Part shown: piece by piece, positions 45,201 to 56,600 of the stretch | Layout of the letters: every line of letters starts with the position of its first letter | Numbering within the stretch: position 1 is the first letter of the stretch | NCBI RefSeq assembly: GCF_000003815.2 | Contig: NC_049989.1 | Coordinates: 5,053,227 to 5,113,226 of the forward strand | From: Branchiostoma floridae | Taxonomy: Eukaryota; Chordata; Leptocardii; Amphioxiformes; Branchiostomatidae | Length of the DNA: 60,000 bases | Direction: 5' to 3' | Program-made: the position numbers and the translations under genes | The notes under the pieces: generated by a model | Told to the model about the DNA's origin: nothing | The model's input: the letters and a program-made list of their open reading frames with translations, nothing else | Database searches by the model: none

Positions 45201-48200
45201 CTGGAGACTCGAACATCTATGTGGAGGCTTGTTCCAGGGCACGAATCAGCGACGGCCAGGTCGTCAAGCAAAGAGTCACACTACATGCCGGAAACGGAGG
45301 TCGCCAACGGGCCCATTCCTCCCGTCGAGAGAATGGTGCCTTCCCAGCAGGTTGTCACGTCCGACGAGTTCCACAGGGCAGACGCCTCCACACTGCACAG
45401 TAGCTGGGTCCCAGCCGAGATCCAGGTGGTTGGAGAACTGGACACACTCATGCAGCAGGGAATTATCCGGTTCAATCCTCTCAGCCAGATAGTTGAAAAT
45501 GGTGCCGATGTACATGATTACGACGAAATGTTCATGGTCAAACAACACAGCGGAATAAGGAGATCATCTTCCTTACAGTATCCAGTTAGCACGAGGCCTC
45601 CTCAGCAGGCGAACGGCTTCAAGGTAGGCCATATCCCCCAAGTTGGTTATCCAACAAAGCAGTGGACTTCAGCACAGCAGCTTGCTTCAGAATCAGTCGA
45701 AGACAGGGGTGATGACGACTTTGACTATGACAAGCTCATCAGGATGACAACAGGCGGCAAGCACGAAGTCCCATATGAGCAGTTGCCCAAATCAGGATGG
45801 TCTACCATTGAGGTGACGGGACAGGACAACGTAGCCGAAGTACAACAAAGATCTTTGGAAAGAATCTACAACCGTCAAGATTCCGTTTTCATAGATTACC
45901 GAAGGCCAAAGCCTAAGAGTGACAAGCCACCCTTTGCCTTCGATTTCAGTCGTTTGATTCACTGGACGATTGGTGAGCAGAATGAGATAGAAAAGCTGCC
46001 AACACATCCTGGTGCAAACCCGCCTCATCTCGTTCCGATCAACNNNNNNNNNNNNNNNNNNNNNNNNNNNNNNNNNNNNNNNNNNNNNNNNNNNNNNNNN
46101 NNNNNNNNNNNNNNNNNNNNNNNNNNNNNNNNNNNNNNNNNNNNNNNNNNNNNNNNNNNNNNNNNNNNNNNNNNNNNNNNNNNNNNNNNNNNNNNNNNNN
46201 NNNNNNNNNNNNNNNNNNNNNNNNNNNNNNNNNNNNNNNNNNNNNNNNNNNNNNNNNNNNNNNNNNNNNNNNNNGCCATGAGCGACGAACCACAATACTC
46301 GTCTGCTCCGCCATTGCAAGCATTCCAAGGGTATCACCAGCCCTATGATGGCGCGTATGGAGACAGCCGCCAGTACAGAAGGCAGGGGTCAACAGACAGC
46401 AGCACCTCTGGACGTGTCAAACGGAGGGCACCGCAGCCCCCAGCTCAGAGGACAACTAGCCCTGTACAGCATGTGTACACGTCACCACCTCCCTCACGGC
46501 CAGCTACTTCACCAGTGTTCCAAGGTTGGTCGAATATCTAAATCGTAGGTTCGAATGCAAAGCAGATGTTTCTCCCAAATCCACATGCAATAACAACATC
46601 AGTGCAAATTCAGAAGGCCTGTTTTCAGCACTAGCAATAGTATTGGAATTCTACTTTGAATTTTTAAAAAAAGTACCTTCATTGATGAGTTTACTCCTCC
46701 ATTGACGATTTCATTTTGCAATTTGGAGACAATGCAATACTAGATCCCTTGTTATAGATGAATGTTCAATATGTCATACTGGCACATAGGCTAATGGCAC
46801 TTTTAACAACTTGTTTCAGGTGATCCAACTGATTGCCCGGGATGATCTCCAATTTGATTTGAAACCTTCTGATACAAATTTCGTAGTTGCAGACGTAGTT
46901 GCATTGACATACGAGGATTGAAAAAAAAATATTAAAGGAAGCGTATCTATATTAGCGTAAATATGAAAAAAATGAAATTTTACATGAAACGTACGGAATT
47001 AAAATACTAAATATAATACAGAATTGAAGGAATATGAGTTTTTAAGTTGAGGCTTTTTTATGTCGGTTTTCTCGGAAAACATGCCTACAGCACATAATGA
47101 AATGAGCCAAGATGGAAATGAAAATCATATTCCTCTATGATGGCATATGCTGTCATCCATACACTGGAAGTAATATTTGGCAACGTAGTTTAGTCTAAAG
47201 TTAGATTAGTCAACGTGTCTATCTCCCCTCTGGTTCCTCCATTATTTGTGAACTAATTGTTGTTTCCCTAATAACAGTTGTGATTTCATTTACTCAAGGC
47301 TGATTTTATAATCAATACATCTTACATCTCAAACCACTAACATGGTTTGATAGTGGTTTTCTGAGATATGACACAGCGGTCACATATCTCTGTTTTATGT
47401 TTTCCAATTTAACATTTCTGTTCAATAATAACATTGAGGCTACAACACTTGTCTTTATATTAACCAGTTGTTTAACGCTTCTTTCTCCTTTCTCATTGCT
47501 GTTAGAACCCGCTTCTGCGCATGCTTTCCATGTCCAATCATTGCAAAACGGCTACGTCACCCCGTCAGCTCGCCCCCTCTCCCCTCCCCATGGCTCCAGA
47601 TCCCCATCCATACCCCCTCACCCCAAAGGCCCCGCTCCCCAGCCCCCAGCGACGCTTTCCCCGCCCCCAGGTACTGCAGACACCACTGTACCAAAGGCGG
47701 CCATGGTCAACGGGAGGCAGTCTCCATTAGAACTATTCAGTAAGTACCACCTTTTATGCCATCCTAACAACTTTGACAGAACTGTATCAAAGTGTGAGGG
47801 ATCAGAAGACTTTCATGGTGGAGTCATGGAGGACAGCATGACGGTTTATTCAAACCATGTGTGCATTTCTAAACTAGCTTTGACGAAGAATCACGCTCTT
47901 TGAGTCTTTTTCAAACGTTGAGACTGTAAAGCGGCATACATGTGTATTCCTTATATTTACACTTTTATCATGCTGCTGCGCGGATTGGAGAGATTGCTTT
48001 GTTTCATGCCAGTGAAGACATGCACAGCCTTCTTAACAGTTTTGCACCCTCAACAATCTAATTAACACATTCTCTCTGTCCTTGTGAATACCCACAGACG
48101 GGAATGACTACGTGGACCTTCGTGACAGCGAGGTCAGCTCAGTATCATCCTATGGAAGTCAGAAAGGAGCTAAGGTAGTCTATCAATTTCACGAACAGGA

Positions 48201-48712
48201 CGAGTAGTAGCCAGCCTGTATTTTGGAAGTAATGAGGTAGTCACCACACATTTTATCTTCACGAGTAACGTCAGAGTAACATATTATTAAGACAACGTTA
48301 GAGTAACATATCATTAAGACAACGATCCAAAAACAAATGTTTTCTGTGATAAAATTCTATTCGGAACTAAATAAATGTGATATATAATCGAGTCTATTCA
48401 CCAAATCACAGTGTGTCATGCATGTTTATGAAGTGGAGCGAAGAGCTGAAATTGGAAACTTTGCGTCGAACATTTACAGTAGAAGGAAATAAGAGTTTCA
48501 GACGTACACAACAATTTATCATCAAAACAAACACCTACATAATTGCTCACCTTTCTTTCCCAACTTTTTAGGTAAAGAGGTCTTCGAAGGGATATTTCCC
48601 CATCTTCCGAAGGTCCAGTAGTAAGGAAAGCTTCGGGAAGCGTCCCAGTGTCCTAGAGGACAGGTCTCCAACTGAACAGCCCAAGAGGAGGAGGTCAAAG
48701 ATACAGATATAA
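36264..48712 (+). CDS. Gene C: giant repeat protein, two assembly gaps
   Basis: Coding exons 36264-36305, 37163-37297, 37754-37894, 38257-38361 (or to 38697), 39098-46524, 47506-47739, 48098-48174 and 48572-48712 (TAA). Phases are identical to gene B at every junction. The predicted length is about 2770 residues, depending on the gaps. The start is MMWENDEQ, again a double ATG. Exon 4 has two extra codons relative to B (IKWKKK) and matches D there. The proline-rich exon reads EPASAHAF...SIPPHPKGPAPQPP; the last exon reads YFPIFRRSSSKESFGKR and ends SKIQI. Across the first gap the reading frame changes, best explained by sequence errors at the contig edge (43218-43260). Family unknown; the layout argues for the same role as B. 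Confidence 0.82.
38362..38697 (+). CDS. Candidate in-frame extension of exon 4 in gene C
   Basis: After the standard donor (38362) the frame stays open for 112 more codons and reaches a second donor, GCAGAG|GTGAGC, which is also phase 0. Use of either donor would therefore keep the frame into the giant exon. The encoded piece is acidic (ESAIPVVLEQVESGSGDDVDE region). In B' and B the same DNA has stops and indels, while both donors remain; in D only the first donor is found. It is either an alternative exon form kept in C or an intron that is open by chance. Confidence 0.35.
38783..38913. repeat. CTA microsatellite in intron 4 of C
   Basis: About 130 bases of imperfect CTA triplets, interrupted twice by ACATGTA words. 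Longest of the three homologous arrays. Confidence 0.9.
39098..46524 (+). CDS. Giant exon of gene C
   Basis: Opens VKKELRVIEALEESDSG after TTACTAG and closes CAAG|GTTGGT, as in B. It has the same module order as B. Extra modules near the N-terminus, absent in B, include SVSFDRPKYSNV and two EEVKDNIEKLTYSKAAVE-like units (39967-40260). There is one LPKLEFHE unit instead of three; at least fourteen visible 47-residue units instead of seven; one VESHQAPTDE piece instead of nine ESQEVPAD units; and one SVEDRGDDDFDYDKLI unit. It is interrupted by gaps at 43118-43217 and 46044-46274. The second gap corresponds to 28223-28459 in B (237 nt against 231 N) and keeps frame. Confidence 0.85.
42614..44759 (+). 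repeat. 47-residue (141-nt) coding repeat, 14 or more copies in C
   Basis: Unit starts (the Ser codon of STLP) lie at 42614, 42758, 42899, 43040, then after the gap 43350, 43491, 43632, 43773, 43914, 44055, 44196, 44337, 44478 and 44619. After the second unit the period is exactly 141. Units from 44055 to 44600 are almost identical and share LAREGSYDV and EHSVGIIQPDTSDAARR, showing recent serial duplication. The gap falls inside the array, so the true copy number is unknown. Confidence 0.95.
43118..43217. other. Assembly gap of 100 N in the C repeat array
   Basis: Exactly 100 N, a usual placeholder for unknown size. Units flanking it start at 43040 and 43350, a distance of 310 that is not a multiple of 141. 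Bases 43218-43260 have small deletions relative to every other unit and shift the frame. Both point to poor assembly of a near-identical array. Confidence 0.95.
46044..46274. other. Assembly gap of 231 N in the giant exon of C
   Basis: 231 N; the homologous stretch in B (28223-28459) is 237 nt and coding. Frame is kept across the gap. Confidence 0.95.
46525..47505 (+). other. Intron 5 of gene C
   Basis: Homologous to the B intron without its two transposons. It shares the words CAATAACAACAT and CCCGGGATGATC at matching places. If it were not spliced, translation would stop after GWSNI at 46541. No other exon is seen. Confidence 0.7.
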
Positions 48713-51329
48713 AACGTAAAATGAAGCTTAAATCATCTAATGATAGATGAGAACAAATTCAGCACAATCATGCCGTACGAATTTCTATATGAGCATAAAG
48801 CATAAATGTCACCATACTCAAGTAGATAGCTCATTTTCCATCCCGTAAAGAGACATACTTGTATCCGTCTATGATCATGTAGAGAGTAGTGAAACTAATA
48901 CACCATCACAACTACATCTTAATCCCTGCTAAAGGCATGGATACAGAAAAAAAAACTTACTGCTGCTGTGTGCTGTCTCTTGTTAATCAATAATCAAAAC
49001 CAAAGCTTTTATCGAGCTGTGTTTGAATCTCATCCCAAACATCTCCACTTACACCCGGTATTTCTGTTTTCTAGGGAGAGAAGAGTGGAAGGAGGACTTG
49101 TCTGGAGGATGCAGAATAGAAGATGCAGTAAGAGAGTTTGGTAGCGACGTGGCAATATTATTTAGTTACATTCATAGTAACAATAGACGGGGGGGGGGTG
49201 AAAATGAATGATAATATATTGAAGCCCCACCAAGTACAATATGATCTGTAACAAAAACTAACGTGTAAATACTTACTGAGGAGCTGGGATATAGAACTTA
49301 ACTAACTACATGTCAATGTTTTTACTGGGTTAGCTATATAAAGTAAAAGGGGATTTAATTGTATAACATGTAAACTTCTTTACACCACACAACTGTGTAT
49401 GGACTTCAAACATTATATGGCTAATGACAGTAGATTTAACACGGCAAAGATACTCTATGTTTTATGAATGTGCGTGCTGATGTTGAGATCCCTAAGCCGT
49501 GTTCAGTTTGATACTATAAGGAGTGCTACTTGTATAGGCAACAGAAACTGGTAGGGTTTGTGGCAATTACTTTTTGTCATCATAAAACAAAACAAAAAAC
49601 AACATTTAGTGATATGTACATGTATTCCTCGGTGACTGGATATCACATTTTTGTAATCGCATTATATACTAACATAATGTAAATGAAAGTTATACTGTAG
49701 GTAGCCTCTAGCTGGGTATGCTGTCAGTAGTTCCCATCATCTCAATAGCGGTTTGTAACTGTTATCAAGGAAGCTCAGTATATTTTGTTCCGTTCTTTCA
49801 AACCATTGTAGTGCCCAGTGTCAGATAGGGCGGCACGTTTCCTTGCAGTTGCAGTAGCAGAGTGTATATTTTAGGGAGAGGGGATGCTAGCCTGAAACGT
49901 ACTCGAGGCGTCTTCAAAGATTGACAAAGGTTACTTCGTATCCCGAGAAAATGTAGACCCGTAGCGTAGTAACTAAAACATGAACTGTCATATCCACATC
50001 CACTGGGTATTTAGTTATAATTACTTCAGTACCGTAGGTTCATCTTCTATCTCATTACTGTCGTAATCGTTATTCTAGCAAAAACAACACTGACATATGG
50101 AATTTTCGTATTCATGGTTGCTCTAATTGAAACCTGTATATGTTTGTAGTCTAGGTTTCACTATATCATGGGTAATTGCATGCATGGGGCATTACGGTAC
50201 TTTTATATCCTGCACTTGGTGTCAAACCTAGCATATACAGAGTATACCTCATAATTATAACTTGACTTATATGTCAGGTTTCTATCTATTGTATGATATG
50301 GCTTGTTATAATTAGTCATGAACAAGAAGATAACAAGAAGATACAAGTAATTTAACCAATTGTGCAACCTTACGGTACAACCATACGGTGAGACATTGTA
50401 ACTATATTCTGCAGGGTTGTATTCTAATATAACAATTGACCTATTTTGATGTGTCATTATTTGCTATGTTGTTTCGTCTAATTCTCTATTGTCTTTTGAC
50501 ACATACTTGCCTTCGACAAAACGTGTTGTTTATAACTGTTACATAGCAAATCAAGTAGGTAACGATGTTGAGAAGATGCACGCTAATTCCATTATTCTAC
50601 TCAGTGTCCTTCAAATTAAAAAAAAAAGAATGTGTTTATCGCCCATCGGCATCAAATCATGTTCCTCTTTCGGTTGCACAGGGAACTGGCAATTCGACAC
50701 GTTATCCTCCAACAAACAACATAAACATTTTAAAACGTAACTAGACTAGAAGTGACAGCTTCAACTATCAAAATGCCCCTTTCTGGCTTACTGCAGCCAG
50801 TACACACGTGTAACGTTTGCACTCTGTTGTTGTTAGGTCATCAACGTTGTCTCTAAAATCTGTAAGCCGTCAACGCCCATGTTGGGTGTAGCCCACTGGG
50901 TGTAACCATTTCTAGGTCCCCAAAAGCCTAAAGCACAACACAGACACATTCTGTAGTTGTTTGTGTCGACTTAAAGGTCTTACTGACAAGGACGCGGCCT
51001 TCCGCCGTTCCTTTGTAACGATCATTTGGTTCGTGAAACGCCAGGCATAATTTTGAAGTCTTTTGTTCTGTCATAACTGAAGTGGTGAGTACGAGCTGGT
51101 AGTCATCAAGACTTCATGATTGTTCACAAGTGAGTGACGCGATTTAACCAGGTACTTTTGAACTCTAGGGCGTACCTAGCTCTCCAACCAATCAGATCCT
51201 ACCGAAGTTGTCTTTAGTTCCAGGTGAGTTGGTGATGATAATAAGTCAAGTGATTCCCAGGTTACTCAGAGGTTTGGAATATTCAAATGAGCCGGTTGAA
51301 CTGGCTCACGGTGAACTAGAGTCTTTATT
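48713..51329. other. Spacer between genes C and D
   Basis: No gene is supported. The C 3' end has no canonical AATAAA close to the stop. A G10 run lies near 49190. A short open stretch at 49023-49211 has no homolog I recognise and is not called. This spacer is not homologous to the triplicated upstream region of B', B and C. Confidence 0.5.
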
Positions 51330-51450
51330 GTCCGCCATTTTATCGTAGTCGCGTAGCGTATGGTGGCGTCTCTCAACATGCTCGGAAGCACGGTGCAGTC
51401 TTCTGACCTTTTCCGTCGATGGCTCTGACAGTCTGTCATTGAATAACCTG
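51330..51450 (+). promoter_or_regulatory. Putative promoter / 5' UTR exon of gene D
   Basis: CpG-richer patch in AT-rich surroundings. It includes CCGCCATTTT (51332-51341), which fits the YY1-type initiator element often found at transcription starts. It ends at the donor ATAACCTG|GTGAGT (51450/51451). Splicing to the acceptor before the D start codon (AG 53627-53628) would give a 2178-base first intron. This is inference from base composition and splice signals. Confidence 0.35.
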
Positions 51451-53628
51451 GTGAGTTCATATCTTTTCTTATTCAGTACATGCAAGACCTGCGCCTTTAA
51501 GCCAGTACTCAGTCAGTACCTGCGCCTTTAAGCTTGTGATGGGTCTAAACACATGGGGGTATACACTCCTATTTTGTCGCCTCTCAACTACGGTTTGTCC
51601 CTGCAGCCGTAGAGTCCCGTCAGCACCTAACATCGTATTCTATTGTGTCTTGCGTGTCTTGAATGTGTGCCTTGAAAACGCAGGCGATTCTCCTGTCATA
51701 CATTGTAACAGAAACAATAGTGAAATGATTCAAGGCTGATTTGATTCGTTCGAATCATCTGAATGGATCATTCAAAACACTGAGCATTACCAGTATACTA
51801 GTATTTAGCAAAGTTGCAGACTCGACTGTTCTGTGTATATCTGAGACAAATTATTCTTTGTACCTGTATATAGACATACCGTTCATAGATATCATCATAG
51901 CCTAGGTGATAACACAGATTCCAGTTACAGTTACCGAGCAAACAAAGGTCTCTAGCAAAGCCTAGGATACAGATATCGTGTAACAATTCCGCTTCTTCAT
52001 AACACCTGTCCTGGTCTGTCTCGCAAACTTCCTCTTATGACAAAACTTCCACCTTTAACTTCCTTTATATAATTTTCTATTACATATGTGCTATCAAACA
52101 GCTATAACAAATTTTCTAGGTTTAATAAGTTTGAAATATACATTTGTTTACCAAGTAAGGTAATGTATTTTTGTCATGTCGCTTGCTACCGGATCGGGAA
52201 AGGTAGCTTGCTACCGGGACAAACCACATGCAAGGGGTGTGTCGGTCAGGGAAGGGGAGGGGAGGTAAATATCCAAAATATCACGCAGAAATGTTTATTT
52301 TACAAGCGCCAATGAAGTTTAGATTATATCCTTCACTATGACTGGTCAACCCCAATGGCTTCTTTGTAAAAGTGGTGACATGTACGATACATCATCCTCG
52401 TCGTATCTCGACTAACTGTTATGTTGTATTCTGGTCGCTCCCTAGGCCTTGGATTAGAATCCGGACAATAGCTAGTTGTTCGGGTGGATAAAATCAGAGG
52501 ATGTGCACTTATCCCACAGGCGTGGTCACATACCTAACGTGTGGCTTCTGACCTCTACTAGATAACGTGTTTACAGCTTTGTATGAGAATCGGCTTTTGA
52601 CAATGATAAGGGTTCAATGGCTTCCTGCACGTACTGCTCACCTTTCCATGGTGACTCATACACTAACATGTCATATGTCATTACCAACTGTATACAATAA
52701 TATTGTGCATTGGGAGCGAAGGATAACATATATCTCCTTGGTATTGTGGCCCATCTTATCAGAAATAGTGTCGCATGTTTCAAACATGACGATTTTTTTG
52801 TCCCGATTGCAGTCTGTCCGGGAGAAACTTCTCTTTTAGTGGGATCTTCGTAGTTCTTCCTATCTATTGTATTTGACAATCTCACACATGCTAAGGTTGT
52901 TGTTTTGGCCTATATCGTGCTAGCAAGATTGAAATCGAGCTATCTCATGTGTAGAATGCAATGTAAAGCCGGGGGCTTAGTGCTTGGTACAAGCTTACAT
53001 TCCTGACAACATTACAACAATAGGGTCGGTCTATAATCAGTACATCCGTGTCTATGGTACAAGTCCGTTTTGGTGTCGTCCATATCGCCCGTGACTCACC
53101 GGCAAAGATCGCTCCATATATGGCATGGTAGTAAGTTGTCATGGGCAGGACTGGGTTGTCATTTTCTACGGCATTCACTCAGTGGAATCGAGAGTGGTGA
53201 TGTATCTTTTAGCAATGGACTGCCTGCTTGTGGTAATAGTTACTTCATTACTTCAATCAGTATCGTCTCGTCCTCTCTCCTCTGCTCTCTCATCTGTGTT
53301 GTATGATGACGGTGTGTGTGTCTGTGTGAGTCTGTATGTATCTGTGTTTTTGTGTGCTCTGAAAGAGGTCGATATCGGGGGTAGAGGGGCGGGTGGGTGC
53401 TGTCTGCCTCATTCACTTTTATACTCGCCATTTTATGTCAATATTTCCAGCACAATTAACTTTTTCGAACCTTGCAAAATCTATACGCAGTGTGTTTGGT
53501 CTTGTTTTTACAATCGTAAGTTCCTATGTATAAAGAAACAGTTTAATTAATGTAATCTTGGCATAATGTCTCCCTAATAAGGCCATAGAATTAATCATGC
53601 TGATGTGTTTCCCTGTTCCACACTACAG
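51451..53628 (+). other. Putative first intron of gene D
   Basis: No coding exon is supported. There is a direct repeat of GCTTGCTACCGG near 52180 and 52206, and a TG-rich run near 53310-53360. It ends in a good acceptor (TTCCACACTACAG) directly before the exon with the D start codon. Confidence 0.4.
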
Positions 53629-53649
53629 ACGTGAGAAGAAGACATCAAG

Positions 53650-56600
53650 ATGTGGCAGGACAATGACGATCTTCGTATAGAACAACATGTGAGTCAGATT
53701 TCCTTTCTACCTTTTAATTGATTACAGATATTCGATATCAGAGTGGCAAAATGTCAAGTATGTTAAATATTTATTATGTAAGACTAATGCTATTGACGGA
53801 TGGTATTATGATTGTGAATATGCTTGAATACCACTGGTTGGAAGAGAAACTATTAAAACTTACAAAGCATACATGTTGACTTCAACTGTACAATGCCAAA
53901 CGTAATTATTTTCCCTGGTAATGTTTATCACAGAAAACCAAGGATGGGGTTCAGTCCACGGTCCAAGGGTGGATGAACGACGACAGCCCACTGATCGACT
54001 TTGGGGACAAACCACTGGTCGACTTTGGCAATGGACCAATGACCGACTTCGGCCAGAAACCACTGACCGACTTCGGTGATAGGCCTCTGGCCGATTTTGG
54101 CCAAAGACCGCTGACGGACTTCGGCCAAAGACCACTGACCGACTTCGGCGATCGCGACAGACCTCTGGCCGATTTTGGCCAAAGACCGCTGACGGACTTC
54201 GGCCAAAGACCACTGACCGACTTCGGCGACAGACCTCTGGCCGATTTTGGCCAAAGACCACTGACGGACTTCGGCCAAAGACCACTGACCGACATCGGCG
54301 ACAGACCTCTGGTCGATTTTGGCCAAAGACCACTGACGGACGGCCAAAGACCACTGACCGACATCGGCGACAGATCGCTGACCAATGGCGGCAGCCGCTA
54401 CACCATGGATGGCAAAAAGATAGTCCATGAGGAAGAATGGTTCTACAAAGATGGGCGATGGGTGAGTAACATAACATATTGAAGTTCATAATTGAAACGT
54501 CGACCTGCTGATCATAGTGCATTTGTATTTCTCTACCTGGAGGAAGGAACCGCTATCAGAGATTGCTGGAGCCTTTGTTGATACAACAATGTTTGACATA
54601 CACTTCGCTTACATGTACAACGAAATATTTCAGAAGTTGCTATACAAGGGAGCTAACCACTGGATGTATGGTATCAGATATAGTCCAGTTTCATATTAAA
54701 CTAAGTGTGCATGTATATAATAATGGGGGTAATATGTAATGTGTTTATTTTTTGTTATTTGCATTCATCGAACAACTTGTCAAGGTTGATAAGACTGTGA
54801 GAGTTAGAAAATAGTTGTTATTGCCTGGGGTCTCATTTGAATCCTGCCTTGAACTATCATACTTTTAACTGCAGCTAAGAATCTGGATATACGAGGACGA
54901 GATCATTGAAGTGGAGGACATCAGAGCCCGTCTGGAGGTGGAGGCGTACGCCAGGTCACGGACTGTGATGAGAGAAGTCGTGAAGGAAGAAGTGGTTAAA
55001 GAGGAAGTCGAGGTACGTAGTTTGTCCATGTTGAACTGTTGCAGCTGAATGCAATGGGTTCCTCTTTGGACACGAAAAAAATATCTTAAGAAGGTGGGAG
55101 TAATCTGAAAGTATTTTCATTGAACGCAAATGGATGTTGTGTACAAATGTTGTTGAAATTTTTACAGAGGGTAAAGAAAACAGGTGCTGATGTGTGGTAC
55201 CATAAGTTGTATTTATTTACCCAACAGGAACAGATTAAGGGCCCAGGCATGAGGATCACCATCAGAGGACCGTTCAAGGTCAGACAGAGAATTCCTCCGG
55301 CAGTCAAGTGGAAGAAGAAAGTACAGGAGGTATGGACTTTGTTTCTGTGCTATAATGATATGAATAGAAGACGCAGTAACGTGGGACTGCATGGCTTGTC
55401 ATTTATGTAATACAATATGAAATGTGACACCAATGAACAATAATCATTATACTATCCTCTAACGTCTTTATTTAGCATTCTGCTATTAGGGGTTTTGCAT
55501 CCAAGCTGTGTTTTGTTTTGACTCGGAAATCTACAAAGACATCAGATTGTTGACCCGCTTGTCCCTTGACCGATGTAAGTTGTGAGGGCGCTATGCCCAT
55601 AATGTCAAAGTATAAATAATGTATAGCATGTTTGACTAAAGTACAATGGTAATTCCCTCTTGTGCTGTAATGTCATAATGTTGGGTCTTGTAACTTGGCG
55701 AAGGAGAGTTCTGTTTAATGCCATCTATCCCTGTAGGTTAAGAAAATATCGCGAGTGTTGGAGGCAATGGAGGAGACAGATTCGGGCGTTGAGACCACAC
55801 CAACACACGAGGTCAGGAAACTAAAACAGATCATCTATGGCGTTGGGGAGGAATACATGGGAGTACGCCCGGAGGTACCGGGGGTTCAGCTGTACCAAGC
55901 GAAACTAGTATCATCAGGTCATGACGAGATACACATGGCAAAGATAGAGACGGTGACGTCTGAAGATCCATCCTTCCTTCAAGGCATTCTGAGGAGCGAC
56001 TACATACCGATGGAGGAAACTAAAGACCTGGACCAAAACATAGACTATCAGCGCGAATTTGGCCAGTATGTAGAAGTAGAGCGTAGCAGAGCAGAGCAGT
56101 CAATCTCTAGAAGTGAGGATCCGACTTACAACAGAGTTACAGAAGAGGAGTCAAGAACGTCACTAGAGGAGGTAAGTGATGTTATCCCTGGCATAGTCTA
56201 CACAAAGCCATGCTACGAATCAATGAGACAGGACAAGTTTGACGCAAATGCAAGACAAGTACTGAGCGAAAGTCCGGTGTACTTGGAAGCAACGCAGATG
56301 GAGACAGTGGTTCCCGTAGAAAGTGCATCTGAAGACTTCAACATTCCAAGCACAGATTACTCCACTGTGGAGTACGACGTCGTTACACAACAGCGGTTTC
56401 AGACAAAGGAGAAGTTTATGACGAGCGAGGCGGCAGAGTACCACAAGGGAGTGGAAGGAAGCATCTTTCTATCAACAGAAGAAATCAAGACATCAGGAAA
56501 CCTGGAGAGCTTCGAATACGAGAACCTGTACCCCAAGAACATTGACGTCACAGTCAACAAGGCCGCAAAGGTGACAGTAAGAAGCTTGGACCCGACATAC

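Noticed and set aside
49023-49211. Short frame vaguely like a retroelement or domesticated peptide
   Set aside because: Too short, no recognisable catalytic motif, ends in a G-run and low-complexity stretch.
53860-54522. Long open frames on the minus strand (up to 220 codons) across exon 2 of D
   Set aside because: The 24-nt period is a multiple of three, so all frames stay open and show the same 8-residue periodicity. No splice or conservation evidence exists for the minus strand, while the plus frame links to conserved domain sequence on both sides.
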